This document shows positions 1 through 10,522 of a DNA stretch of 64,000 nucleotides, in pieces. Source of the stretch: Strobilurus pachycystidiatus (taxonomy: Eukaryota > Basidiomycota > Agaricomycetes > Agaricales > Physalacriaceae); the NCBI GenBank assembly GCA_019915135.1, contig JAHLMK010000005.1, positions 2,480,001 through 2,544,000 of the forward strand, in the 5' to 3' direction. The translations under genes were made by a program, and so were the position numbers. A model generated the notes under the pieces. The model ran no database searches. It saw nothing but the letters and a program-made list of their open reading frames with translations, and was not told the origin of the DNA. The first letter of the stretch is position 1. Each line of letters begins with the position of its first letter.

Positions 1-1
1 T

Positions 2-1113
2 ACCTCCTGGGTCACCACTTGCCAGCGCCACCTTTTTCGCTTCGTCTCCCTGGCTCCATCGTACCACAAAATGGGCACACATGACATCTTCGTCTCCAGA
101 TTCCAAACACTCCTAGCTTCGTCTCCCCATCTTGCCAGCCATGTACGCATCCTAGAATTGGATCCCTCCCGCGCAGTTGATACAGACATTGAGCCTCTGT
201 TTTTTTCCCTCCGTCGTCTGGAAGAAATTCGCATCGTAGAGTTTCAAGAGGCACCCATGTTTCCGTTTGAACGACGCCTTCCCTTCCATGCCTTGCTAGG
301 CCTTCCCCATGTCACACGTCTCAGAGCTGGCCCCGGAGCGTGGTACTGCGGGGACGTCCTGCCCTGCTTGCGTTACGGACGCAAGCTCAAGGAAATTTCG
401 TTCCAGGAGGTGATATTCGAAGGTCATGACGCGTGTGCGACGAGCATGCGTCTGCCGCATATACAGCTGGAGAGCCTCTCGATAGACAGCGGGTTTGTGG
501 GTCTACTGGGTGATCTGAAGGAGATAGATGGGGTGGATCTGACCAAGCTGAGGAATCTATCGGTACTACTCGGAGTGAGGAACGCACAAACGTCTAGGAG
601 ATGGAGGAACCGACTTCCAATTGGGGCAATTCAGAATGTTCTGAGCAATATAGACGGGACTCTAGACCGACTGTCGTTGGATGTTTTCCTGGATCGTAAG
701 TTTTCCCTTTAGCTTCATGTCCTGCCTTCGAACGTCATTGACTTCTTATCAAAGAACCTCTTTGCAATCTATTCGATTTGTCCAAACTTCGTTCGCTCAC
801 CATTCACATCCGGTGGTACATCGCAGGAGTACATCCTGTCGTCTGGCTTGACTGGATCGTCGCGTCGTTGCAGGGAATAACCACAGCGTCTCTGCTCGAG
901 GAGCTCAACCTGCGCGTAACGACGTACGCCGATGACGACGTGCCAGACTTGACTCCGAAGTGGAAGCAAATAGACGAGCTATTGTCGCGTCCCATTATGG
1001 ATCACTTGAGAAGTGTAAATATTGAACAAGATGTAGAAGGTACTATCGTGAATATACCTCGCTGGACGAGGTTAGAAAGCAGGGGCGTTTGTAATATCAT
1101 CAGTGCTTGCTAA
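2..1113 (+). CDS. F-box/LRR-like protein, 5' end cut off by the window
   Basis: The reading frame is open from base 2 and already gives typical text of this family (TCQRHLFRFVSL just before the ATG at 71), so the start codon and the F-box itself probably lie upstream of the window. One intron is predicted from the GTAAGT at about 694 to an AG near 754, after which the frame continues to the TAA/stop at 1113 with SKLRSLTIHI and LEELNLR-type leucine repeats. The product resembles the numerous agaricomycete F-box-like proteins thought to serve as substrate adaptors of SCF ubiquitin ligases. The substrate cannot be inferred. The 71 ATG is a possible but less likely start. Confidence 0.7.
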
Positions 1114-1689
1114 ATGTACAATGTAACTTCAAGTCCTGTTCAAGCCTTTTCGAGTGTTACATGTCTTTTTGTTCGTCTTCGTGAACATCGACATCCATAA
1201 GCTATCGACCCCAAGTACCTGTCGCCTGTCGTTGAATTCCGCGTGTCGATTTATTGTTGTACCTTGTCACATCGCAGCCATCATCAGTGCCACTGGGTGG
1301 GGGATTGTATGTAGTCCGTAAGGAGTGGGGTGATCCCACTAGTGTAGAGGAACAATAAGCAAGGTTATGGTCCATGCCAGATGAGAAAGGTGGCAGGAGG
1401 AATCTCGATGACGGGGAGTGAGGTCCGATGCAATATGTGTGTACTTCAAACTCGAGTCATGAGCCGCGAGCCGACCCATGCTCATACTGATAGCGATGGA
1501 AGTGATCTCTAGAACACGTTCATGGGTCGTGGACAACAATGAGCGATATATCACAATGTCCAAGGCACGATAATTTTCACGTCTTTTGTTCCCATCCCGC
1601 GCATTGTTCCTGTTAGAATCACAGGCTGACTGATCCCGCCACTACAATGTTTGAATCGCCCGAGATGTCCCCTGGTGTGCCGCGCTCTT
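1114..1689. other. Intergenic stretch, no gene seen
   Basis: About 575 bases between the F-box-like gene and the pheromone-gene promoter. Only short open frames occur, none with family resemblance or a plausible splice pattern. Confidence 0.5.
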
Positions 1690-1797
1690 ATTGTTGGACC
1701 TTCCAGACGTTGCTGGCAACTCACCCTTATTGTCTTCGGTGAATTCCATTTTGGTCAGCCCGTCGCCCAAAATGGAAACAACAATTAAGTCGACAAT
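1690..1797. promoter_or_regulatory. Cluster of four ATTGT/ACAAT sites (candidate HMG-box sites)
   Basis: ATTGT occurs at 1690-1694 and 1729-1733, and its complement ACAAT at 1781-1785 and 1793-1797, all within 110 bp. The cluster is 175-285 bp upstream of the pheromone-like start codon. HMG-domain regulators of fungal pheromone genes recognise ACAAT/ATTGT-type cores, so these may be the control sites; that role is inferred from spacing and context only. Confidence 0.4.
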
Positions 1798-1851
1798 AAG
1801 ACGGCTGCTCTGTTGTATTCGCATTGACCTGCCAAGCTGCGAGGGGTGGGC

Positions 1852-1857
1852 TATAAG
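1852..1857 (+). promoter_or_regulatory. TATA box of the pheromone-like gene
   Basis: TATAAG in a GC-rich setting, 121 bp upstream of the ATG at 1973. It sits between the ATTGT/ACAAT cluster and the coding region, the expected position for a core promoter. Confidence 0.5.
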
Positions 1858-1972
1858 AAGGGGGCGGGGGACGCTGAGGAATGGCAACCCATTCACACCC
1901 AGCAGCGATACCTTCTGCGACAACCTTTTCGCCTCACTCATTTCCTCATCCATCCTCTTGCATAACACCGCA

Positions 1973-2125
1973 ATGGACTGCTTCGAAATCATCACCCCCA
2001 CCTCCAACTCCATCGAGGAGACAGTGGTCGTCGCCGACACACAAACACAATTCGAGGAAGACCTCGACGCCATGATCCCCCTTGACGAGGCGAACGCCAA
2101 CAGCTCAGGATGCGTTATCGCATAG
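1973..2125 (+). CDS. Putative farnesylated lipopeptide pheromone precursor, 50 aa
   Basis: An intronless ORF of 50 codons starts MDCFEIITPT and ends NSSGCVIA followed by TAG. The final four residues are a CaaX box (Cys, two aliphatics, Ala), the signal for C-terminal farnesylation, AAX removal and methylation. Length near 50 residues, an acidic middle (FEEDLDAM) and a short polar segment before the Cys fit basidiomycete mating pheromone precursors, which are cleaved to a 9-15 residue mature peptide. A longer in-frame start exists at 1691 but lies upstream of the TATA box, so the 1973 ATG is preferred. The usual charged processing site (ER/EH) is not obvious; DE at residues 38-39 is the nearest candidate. 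No STE3-type receptor is recognisable in the window, so a non-mating or detached copy is possible. Another small prenylated protein is the main alternative. Confidence 0.6.
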   Translation: MDCFEIITPTSNSIEETVVVADTQTQFEEDLDAMIPLDEANANSSGCVIA

Positions 2126-2606
2126 AGCCCATGATACTCTTTTTATATCTACACACGGATTTGTGAGCCACCTCCCATCTCTAGCATCGATCGCGACTCA
2201 CCCATTCACCCCAGACATTTCTTCTCCATCAATACGCACCACTACCCTGCGTGATATTCGCAATGACGAGATCGTCGACCTATTCATATTGTGCGCCTGG
2301 ATTGAGAGAGAGAACGAGAGATGTGAGCGGTCCTCCGCGTGCGGCAGGCGGGCGAGCGGAGGAGTTGACCGCGGGGCGGGCAATTGACATTGCGATTATA
2401 TATTTGGCACCCGTCGCATCTTTCGACTTTCTTTTGTGCGGCCAGGTTTAATCTATACCCGGAGTAGTAGGAATAGGATCTCGAGAGCGCAATAATTCAT
2501 AATTTCGCATATCTCTATCTCTGTGAAAGAAAGTGGGACATCAGGTAAAAGCGAGCTATAGGGACGCGATTGCCTACCCAATTCCTCTCGCTTCAACTCC
2601 CTTCGG
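2126..2606. other. Intergenic, no gene seen
   Basis: Holds the presumed 3' end of the pheromone-like transcript (T-rich block near 2138) and a purine stretch of GA repeats near 2303-2320. No coding signal recognised. Confidence 0.4.
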
Positions 2607-3496
2607 ATGGCCAGCGGAACAGACAATTGTGAATGTCCAGAGGAAGCACAACGGTCCAAGCTCTCCAAGCCACCATCAGGTGTGTATCGCACGCAAGTTG
2701 TTACCCCGAGTGCTCTGAGTTTTGGAGACTCTGGGATGAAAACGCCCGGTAGTGGAAGATCGAAATTTATCATTCAGTGGATAGCTTCATTCAGACGTCC
2801 ATCCGTAATTCCGACAAAAGACTGTCTGCCTTCCGAATCCACTATACGGCACAACGTCCTTCTCCGAGCCACGCCGAAGCGACTCCGAGGGCCTCTAGAT
2901 CCCCGAGACCGACTCCTTGACAGAGTGATTGAGATTCACGAGGATAGTGAGCAACTGCCAGAAACGTACCATCAATCAAGTTTCCTTAGGCATTGGCGAG
3001 CGGGAGGCGCATCTGCTCATACGTCCTCGAAGTACTTTGATTATAATTGAGAGTGCGCTTTTCGTGCAAAAAGACGTTTGGGATGTGTACATCTTCCAAG
3101 GCTTGACCACCACCAATGCTATTTGACGAGTCGTCATCGCATGTGGCTATGTGAAGGTCAGATACGGCTCTTGACAAGCACACTTCACTGACCGCGTAGC
3201 AAGAAGGGCTACCCGACCATCAGAGAAGAACGGAAGGGATTCAGCGACCCATCGAGTCGGATTGTTCAACGACTTCAGCGAGTCTACAGGACTTGGAGTC
3301 TGTTCTTCCTATCAATTCGGCAGGGACAGTCCCAAAGCAAAGCAAAGAAATGGAATCCGATCCCCATCCTCGAAAGCGGTCAGTGTCTTCTTGTTGTGGC
3401 ACCACACTGAACGAAGATCCTCGAACGGCTTCCTCTGTAGTAGCGGAGGAGGCGAGTAGATCACCACGAGGACTCGGACGAGAGACAACATGCTAG
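2607..3496 (+). CDS. Uncertain hypothetical gene (spliced, low support)
   Basis: An ATG-started frame runs 2607-3050, Ser/Pro/Arg-rich with no known domain (for example SDP and RHW segments). A second frame at 3293-3496 (LPINSAGTVPKQSK, ending at a stop at 3496) has similar composition and could be a downstream exon. I could not build a convincing splice junction between them. Composition is compatible with coding DNA, but no family is recognised and the region may be non-coding. Confidence 0.22.
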
Positions 3497-4965
3497 TGAG
3501 GCTCTCGATAACGAATTGCGATCCGAATATACACAGAATACTGCACACTGCAGTATGTTAATCCTTGGGGTTGGGGAGGAGATAGAACATCGGGAAAGGA
3601 CAGACAAGGCATCGTTGGTGGTGGAAGTCGTAGTCTGATACAGGGCTTTTAGAGCACACGGTAAGCGTGCGCGACAACATAAAACAGGGAAAGAAAACGA
3701 ACCTTCCTTGTCTTCCGGAATGGCTGGGTTCCATTTTCAGACTTCTCCCTCTATCCTGGAGGCACTGCCATCGTTCCATGTCCGCTTCCAGATGACACTC
3801 CCCGCCTCAAGAGTCGAAGCCTCCGTTTGGGATTCATGGGAAGTCAATCAGAGTGTTGTTGTTGGGCGAGGGAATGTAGGCAGCTCATGCAAGATTGCCA
3901 ATACCACCGCCACTGAAAAAGGTCCGTTCAACAACTAGGTATCCACACGATATGTTTGAAAACACACCTGGCAGCGACGCGATGTCTGACCTAGTAGACA
4001 TAGAGAAGGGGGGAGTGAGGCCCAAGCGAGGACATTCTTTATGCAGCTTTTCGAAGGCCGCCCATTCGTAAACCCCTCTGCTTGCGTGACCGCCAATCCA
4101 GACCGAGCTTGGATCGTCGTTCAAATTGCGATGAATAAGTGATGTTTTCCTCTGTTACGAGCTGCGAAAAGTATTGCCTGGATCTTTTTGAGTAAAAGAC
4201 CGCTGGGGCTTTGGACGCTAGCGCTCAGGACGTCGCCATGTGTAGTGATGGTTCCAGCGCAAGCTCGCTCTAGCCCTAAAAGGGAATGTACATTCTGGTT
4301 CTGATGATCGGGCGCGCGTCGGCGCGCCCCTGTGCCAGGCCAGGAGCTTATTCCATGGTCCCCCTGCCTCGAAATATCATACTCTGGTTTCATGGATCTT
4401 CTTTTCACATGCCGCACGCTCTACGAGGCTGAGCCGTGTTTAGCGCTAACAGTCCCACTCGGGAAGCCCTCGTCGCTCGAGGCGATCATCAATAAGGCGG
4501 AGTTACTATATTTGGCAATCTCAATTCGGTCAGGCGCGTTGAGCTGGACGTCGACAATGAAACACTCAGACTTGCACTCTGAGAACGTCTTCCCCGCCAC
4601 AGAGCCCATCAGCATTCTCAAGAACAACAATATAGCCCGACCCTCCACCTACTCAGGCTCCCGCAGATGCGCAATCTATACTGTAACTGGATGTGCTGGA
4701 ATTGCAGGAGTATGCGGAGGCTTGCACAAGATGATAGCGTATACAAGCAAAATTAGCATGAGTGCTAAGTATGTGCCTTTGAGATCGGATACTCAAGACT
4801 GAAAGAGTCAGTCTCGAGTAAGTCTGAAAGTCTTCGTGTTACTGCAGATTGTCTTAGATGTACTGTATATGTTACTCGATGCGGTTAAATAGCAATAAAT
4901 ACCGTATAGCGACAGATACTTCTTTAAATTATAGAATTGTGTATAGAATTGTGTATAGATAAGGA
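3051..4965. other. Region without a recognised gene
   Basis: Apart from the weak 3293-3496 frame, both strands carry only unassigned open stretches. On the minus strand, 3885-4124, 4121-4417 and 4421-4648 read like pieces of protein-coding sequence (a SSVWIGGHASRGVYEW segment and a FIVDVQLNAPDRIEIAKY segment) but in different frames and with no family match, so they may be exons of an unrecognised gene or a decayed one. Confidence 0.3.
4310..4329. repeat. Perfect 8-bp GC palindrome stem with a 4-base loop
   Basis: GGGCGCGC, loop GTCG, then GCGCGCCC. A compact, very GC-rich hairpin in otherwise balanced DNA. It also contains a GGCGCGCC octamer. Function unknown. Confidence 0.6.
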
Positions 4966-5779
4966 TCACCGGTATGTGATCTCACTGTCAGAGAAATCCT
5001 CTGAGATATACTTGGGGATTCTGGGACGCTTAGTAGAACGCGCCGACTCAGGTCGCACTAGTGGGGAAGGTTGTTCAGAACAATCAGAAGTCGGACGACG
5101 AAGAAACGCACGTTCACGCTTCAACGCGGCAATCTCCTCGTCCTCATTGTCGTATTGTTCTTCTTCGTCTGACTCGTCACGTTTACGCTTCGGTTGCCTC
5201 TTCGCGGGAGCTACATACGGAAGTTAAGGTTAGAGGTGGCGGCATTGGTGGTTCCTCAAGATGCACCTTTCTTTTTAGGAGCGGGTTTCTTCTCATCCTC
5301 GTCAACCCTCTTTGGGGCGGCTGTCTTTCGTGGCGCTGTGGGACGGATGTCAGGATGTAACATGTAAGTAAGGTCGACGCGTCTGCTCACCGCGCGGCTT
5401 CGTCTTCGGCTCGGGCATCGGGATGCCCTTCTTGGCACAGTGTTCTTCCAGCTTTTCGGTCAAGCTACGGAAGAAAAACGCGTCAATCAGTCCAATACGA
5501 CGCGTCCATCCGAGCGATACGGACCGTGCAATGCACGTGGGTCCCACCCCAGTCAATTCCTTCAAGTCCTTCGGGTGGTCGTACTTCGTCGTGCATCCTT
5601 GGAGGCTACGAATGGCGTTCTCATATCCCGTGGCGCGGGGCGGTCCACCACGCTTCTTGTAGTCTTTTTCGCCGTGGAATCCTGGAGAGCATAAGGGCTA
5701 CAGTAACGCTAGAATAAGAATAAGATTGCAGCGTACCTTTGACCCATTTGAGAAAGAGCGGATTTGCGGTGGGAGCCAT
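4966..5779 (-). CDS. MUS81-like N-terminal domain protein lacking the nuclease domain, 195 aa
   Basis: Five exons are predicted: 5737-5779, 5525-5681, 5391-5464, 5267-5335 and 4966-5210; the frame stays open across all junctions. The protein begins MAPTANPLFLKWVK, followed by GYENAIRSLQGC, LKELTGVGPTCIARLTEKLEE and CAKKGIPMP, the typical start of the structure-specific endonuclease subunit MUS81 (helix-hairpin-helix region, residues about 1-80). In MUS81 this part helps bind branched DNA and partners. The rest is a basic Lys/Arg/Pro and acidic linker (KRKRDESDEEEQ) ending in DSEITYR and a TGA at 4966. The winged-helix and ERCC4 nuclease domains expected over a further 400 residues are absent, also in the 2 kb downstream. 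It may be a regulatory partial paralogue, a pseudogene, or a gene whose 3' part was lost. It is divergent to the amylase gene. Confidence 0.75.
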
Positions 5780-6264
5780 GACGCGATTGGGTTAGTGCCA
5801 AGTTGGTGGACGAGGAGAAGGATTGGGTTGAATTGGAAATAGCGCGTTTTCGGGTTTTGTGGTCGGCCGGCGAGCCGACAGCGGAATCTGAGCGGATTGC
5901 CTGCCGTGTTTCTTGACAATTGACCACCACCGTCGCGTCGGGAACCTGTTCGTTGGTCACCTAATGGCTTCTAGACCTTGACTTTCCCGCTGCTGTTGAT
6001 GTGGCGCGAACTGCGGATCAGTAAAAGGACTGAAACAAGCGGGGAGGCCATGTAGCAGGAGCATTGACAGATCGGTCCGTCTATGTAAATGTTGCCACTA
6101 TTCGTCTGATTAGGGTTTATGTCTTTTTGGCTCAGGCCGATGCATACAAGGTCGGCACGCACGCCACGATTGTCTCCCAAAATGGTCACGACGTGCTTCT
6201 TGTACGTGTATGCAAGTTTGCTTCCGTCGAGTCTCCGCATCCTTGACCTCTACCACGACCAGTC
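5780..6264. promoter_or_regulatory. Divergent promoter between the MUS81-like and amylase genes
   Basis: 485 bp between two start codons pointing outward. It contains ATTAGGGTTTA at 6109-6119, a telo-box-like element (complement TAAACCCTAAT) also seen in two other promoters of this window. No other site recognised. Confidence 0.4.
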
Positions 6265-8290
6265 ATGGCGTGTCTACTGAACGCCTTTGCTGTTTTCCTC
6301 CTTACTTATGTCTCTTACTCTCAGGCGGCTTCAGCGGACGCTTGGCGTTCGCGCTCTATCTATCAGGTGAAGACGATCTTCTGTGCCTGTACTCGTTGTT
6401 GACATTGGATCCTTTCCAGCTTTTGACTGACCGTTTCGCGGTCCTGGGAGACGCCGGAGCACCTTGCAATGCTAGCGCCGCCATGCGCTGTGGCGGCTCA
6501 TGGCAAGGCATCATTGGCCACCTCGACTACATTCAAAACCTCGGCTTCGACGCCATATGGATCTCGCCCATTGTTGCTAACCTCGAAGGCGGTACAGCAT
6601 ATGGAGAAGCGTACCATGGGTATGAATCTCTGCACTTCCTCATTCGCGCTGATAATCGCGTAGTTATTGGACACGAGATATACACTCTCTCAACTCCCAC
6701 TTTGGGAGTGCAGACGACCTCAAAAGCCTCTCCTCATCGCTTCATAGCCGCGGCATGTACCTCATGGTCGATGTAGTAGTCAATCAGTAAAGGCGATTCG
6801 ACTTGTTATTGATGATGTACTAACTTCGACCTTTGTAGCATGGCCCTCGTTCCAACCCACCCCGGTACCAACGTCAAATCCAATTCAGACTTGAACTATA
6901 CTTCCCTGACGTTCCCTCAATCCAACGACTATCACCCATTCTGCTGGATCACGGACTACAACAATCAAACCGAAGTCGAACAATGCTGGCTGGGCGACTC
7001 GAAGGTGGCACTCGTGGATGTGGACACGGAGGACACGGACATCGTTGGGCAGATGAACGCCTGGATCAAGCAGCTCGTGCAGGACTATGGGATTGACGGG
7101 ATTCGCATCGACACCGTAAAGCACGTTCGGAAGGACTTCTGGCCAGCCTTCGCGGATGCCGCGGGCGTCTTCTCTATAGGCGAGGTAAATCAATGTTCTT
7201 CGGCCCCTAGAAATGCCTCCACTGAATTTGAAAACTAGGTACTCATCGGCGATGTAAACTACGTCAATACCTACACGCAGGTGCTCGATAGTGTGCTCGA
7301 TTATCCTGGTTACTTCGCGTTGGTGGCGGCATTCTCCTCTCCAGGCGGTAACTTAACGGGCCTTGTAAATATCGCTGTCCAGTCTCAGTCTACTTACCGA
7401 CAAGGCGCCTTCATGACTGGTTCCTTCTTGGAGAACCACGACAATCCACGCTTCCAGTCTATGACTACTGATCAATCTGTACGCTGCTGTACAATTCTTA
7501 CGATCGTGCTGACTGACTCGGATCGTTTTTTAGCTTGTCAAGAACGCAATGGCCTGGTCCTTTGTGACCGACGGTGTCCCTATACTCTACTATGGTTAGC
7601 CAATCCATATGGATCCATGAAGAGAAGTCGTCTGATGTTTCTATAGGGCAAGAACAAGGGCTCAAAGGCGGAAATGATCCTTACAACCGTGAAGCGTGAG
7701 CCTTCCTCTCGTATCATAAAACAAAACCCTCAAATACCAGTCCTCTAGGCTCTGGCTGACAGGATATCCGACCACGAACCAACCTCTAGTCGATCACGTC
7801 AAGGACCTAAACATCGCCCGCAAAATGGCGATCTCAGGCAATGCCAATTTCCTCACCACCGCCGTATGATCCCTCCTACCTCCTCCTCCTCTTTTGTAGC
7901 TCAAACGCGAACTTGTTATAGATGACGTTCATTCCCCAAGCACAGGTTTCATCCATCGCGATCTGGAAACCGCCCATGCTCTCGCTCCTCACCAACGTCG
8001 GCGCCAGCGGGAGTGCGACATGGAATATCTCGGGGACATACAGTGCGAACGAGGAGGTCGTAGATGTATTGACGTGTACGAAATTGAAGCTCGATGCGAG
8101 CGGGAGCTTGGTCGTGGCTAGCGATGGGGGTATGCCGAGGTTGTTGATGCCTCAGACGGCTGGGATGTGTTCGCAGACATCTACGGCAGGACAGAGCAGC
8201 GGCGATATGAGCTTTAAGGGGAGGAAGGGTTCGGTTTGGAACCCGATTGGGGCGGTCCTTTCGGTTTTGCTGTTGGTGAACTGGATATAG
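6265..8290 (+). CDS. Secreted alpha-amylase, GH13, about 530 aa
   Basis: Endo-hydrolysis of alpha-1,4-glucan in starch, outside the cell. Nine exons with canonical GT-AG introns can be joined without a break. Residues 1-24 ([20 protein letters not shown] then AASA) form a signal peptide. The (beta/alpha)8 domain shows all four conserved regions: DVVVNH (region I), GIRIDTVKH with the nucleophile Asp (II), GEV with the acid/base Glu (III) and FLENHD with the stabilising Asp (IV). Family text such as [45 protein letters not shown] and [16 protein letters not shown] is clear. After the beta-sandwich C domain there is a Ser/Gly/Lys linker and a hydrophobic tail ([17 protein letters not shown]), suggesting a GPI-anchor signal or wall/membrane retention. 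The start is the first ATG before the signal peptide. Confidence 0.93.
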
Positions 8291-8935
8291 AGGCGTGGGG
8301 ACTGCAGACATCTTAGATGCCATGATAGACACTATCAAGATTACGCTTGGACTTCGAGTTTGTGTTTTAGATGGGTCTGTACGGATACTGTACTTCTTCG
8401 CGTATTGCCACCGCGAAACCTTTTGGCTTGACGACCTCATTCTTTAGTTCCACAAGGTCCGATTGGGCTTTGACTTGTCGTGAATTCTTCGTCCACGACT
8501 CTTTTACAGTCTGGCTTCTTCATGAGTGCTGCCTCTTGTGCTCTTGTCAATGGCAGAAAAAAACAACGCTCAACCTGCGATGATAATATACGGTGACAAA
8601 CTTCAAAGCGAATATACGACTGATCACCAGCAGAAAATGTGGTTTTGCACAAGCGTTTAACTGGAACCAGAACTCGTCAAGGACGATGCAAATTGTTAGT
8701 CGGAAGCCGGTCTGATCGTCGGTGCAGGGATTGTGAGGTATGTAATATGAAGCATGTAGCGACGAAAGTAACATAAGTATTTAACTTTGATCTAGCGGGC
8801 GGGGAGAATGGGAGCCGAAGAGAAGAAGAACTATGCACAGAAAATTTCCGGGCCCTATCTACCATTCAATCTCATGGGTATACGACCTGGATTGCACGAA
8901 AATGGTAAGCAAAAGAGCGCCATGTCAAAGACCAC
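8291..8935. other. Intergenic between convergent genes
   Basis: 3' sides of the amylase and the following minus-strand F-box gene. No additional gene recognised. It may contain a last small exon of the F-box gene (see that entry). Confidence 0.4.
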
Positions 8936-10522
8936 TTACGTTTGCAATCGTCCGACCAGACCTTCATTCATCAAGGCGTTGAACTGTGCCTTCATGCGGT
9001 CGTGATGTTGTCTTTCTGCCTCGTTTGACCGACCCGTATCGTCAAAGTCTCTCTCTCTATACCAATTGACATCCACCTCCCGCAGCACGGCCACCCCATC
9101 CTGACCAGATCGACGCGACCTGATGACGTCCAGGAGCGATTGGGTTAAGTCAATGCCGAATTTTCCTGTTATGACTAGTGTCTCCAAACGAGGCGCAGGT
9201 TTTTCGTCTTCGGTACCGGTATTGAGGTTTTCCCACAAGATATTTCGAGTGTCCTTTGGGAAGCAGATTTCGAGGCGGGAAAGAAGGGGTAGCTTCTGTA
9301 AGACGACGCGCAGTTTCGAGAACTCGTCGTCCAGGGTGGACTCTGTGCCCCTGATTATATGGCTGCGCCAAGTTACATCGAGGCGCAACTCTGCCAACAT
9401 ATTTAGGAAGGAGAGTTGAGCGCCTTGGAGCCCGGAGATAGGGCAATGATAATTGAGGGTTCGCAAGTCCGGGCAGTCCATGAAACGTAGAAGACCTGCA
9501 TCGTGAGACCCTTCAATGGTGAGCGACCGTAATCCGTGATGAACACGTCGTGGAAGCGCCAAACCACGGCTATCCCGTATATATTTGATCTTCAAAGAGC
9601 GCAATATCTGGTGCCGCGCCGCAAAAGTGTTTATATAGATGAGGTCGTCCCGGCCTGCATGTCCGACAAAGTTCCTCATCGCTCCAAAGACAAAGGCGGG
9701 GAACACGCTGGGGAAGCCGTAAACTGCCTCAACGGTGTGAAGCCTCGGCGCTCGAGTGTCGTTGAAGAGTTGTAGTGGTCCTGAGATAGAGTGCAGTCTG
9801 TTGTTGATGACAAGAGTCTGCAAGGTAGAGAACGAGGGAGAAAAACTGTCGAGGATTTGGAGAGTTGTTTGCGACAGGGAAAGACGCGCATTCTCCCACC
9901 GAGGTGTGGACATGATAAGCGGGAGCCACATATGGTGGTTGGAACTGATACCTAGACCGGCGGCATCTAGCTGGACACGTAGAGGGCGATTGCCGGAGCG
10001 AGCGAGATAGGTGGAAAGTAGCAGTGCATGCTCCGTGTTGTTCGTCTGTTCGTCGAAAATGTAACGGATCTTTGTCCATAGCTGAGGTGTAGTCAAAGCT
10101 GCGTGTCTCCACCGCGACGAGACGTGTGAAAGAGCCCACGGAAAATTCCGTGGCATTTGTAGAGATTGTAAGGCGCTGTCGTTCGTGGCCGCACCAACTA
10201 TGCCAATTGCTGCCAGGACGTCCACAGGAAGGGAACGGACGGGGTGCAGGATTCCCTTGAGTTTTCCCACCACCCTTTCTGCCGCCAGTTTCTCCTGCTC
10301 GAGAGTTGCCAGTGTGGCGCGAAGAAGCTCTATTTGGTCTGGTAACGCGGCGACGTGCTCTTGGGTCGTCGCGAGCAGTGCTTTCAGCTCTTCGCGCTCC
10401 ACACCAAAAGGCGCGTCATTGCACTCAAGAAGAGCGCCGATACGCGTAGCCTGGGCGTCTGATGGGGCGGTATATGGGGCTTGGCCAGAATTGAATTGGC
10501 ATCGAGGGCAGATGTGAGGCAT
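8936..10522 (-). CDS. F-box-like domain protein, 528 aa
   Basis: A single long exon. The N-terminus MPHICPRCQF carries a CxxC pair, followed by a coiled-coil-like helix (residues about 45-95, EQEKLAAERVVGKLKGIL), then an F-box-like motif (HPVRSLPVDVLAAI ... WALSHVSSRWRHAALTTPQLW, about 95-155) and a long leucine-rich region with typical text (SFSTLQTLVINNRL, LHTVEAVYGF, LRSLTIEG, LRTLNYHCP, LAELRLDV, LPLLSRLEI). F-box proteins recruit substrates to SCF ubiquitin ligases; the target is unknown. The ORF stops at 8936, but the last codons contain a good donor (AC|GTAAGT) and an acceptor near 8889 would replace the end by a ten-residue tail. One of three full-length F-box genes on the minus strand here. 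Confidence 0.8.
   Translation of the reverse strand: MPHICPRCQFNSGQAPYTAPSDAQATRIGALLECNDAPFGVEREELKALLATTQEHVAALPDQIELLRATLATLEQEKLAAERVVGKLKGILHPVRSLPVDVLAAIGIVGAATNDSALQSLQMPRNFPWALSHVSSRWRHAALTTPQLWTKIRYIFDEQTNNTEHALLLSTYLARSGNRPLRVQLDAAGLGISSNHHMWLPLIMSTPRWENARLSLSQTTLQILDSFSPSFSTLQTLVINNRLHSISGPLQLFNDTRAPRLHTVEAVYGFPSVFPAFVFGAMRNFVGHAGRDDLIYINTFAARHQILRSLKIKYIRDSRGLALPRRVHHGLRSLTIEGSHDAGLLRFMDCPDLRTLNYHCPISGLQGAQLSFLNMLAELRLDVTWRSHIIRGTESTLDDEFSKLRVVLQKLPLLSRLEICFPKDTRNILWENLNTGTEDEKPAPRLETLVITGKFGIDLTQSLLDVIRSRRSGQDGVAVLREVDVNWYRERDFDDTGRSNEAERQHHDRMKAQFNALMNEGLVGRLQT

Noticed and set aside
6109..6119. TTAGGG motif as a sign of an internal telomere repeat
   Set aside because: Only a single unit is present at each site; no array, and all lie in promoters of expressed-type genes.
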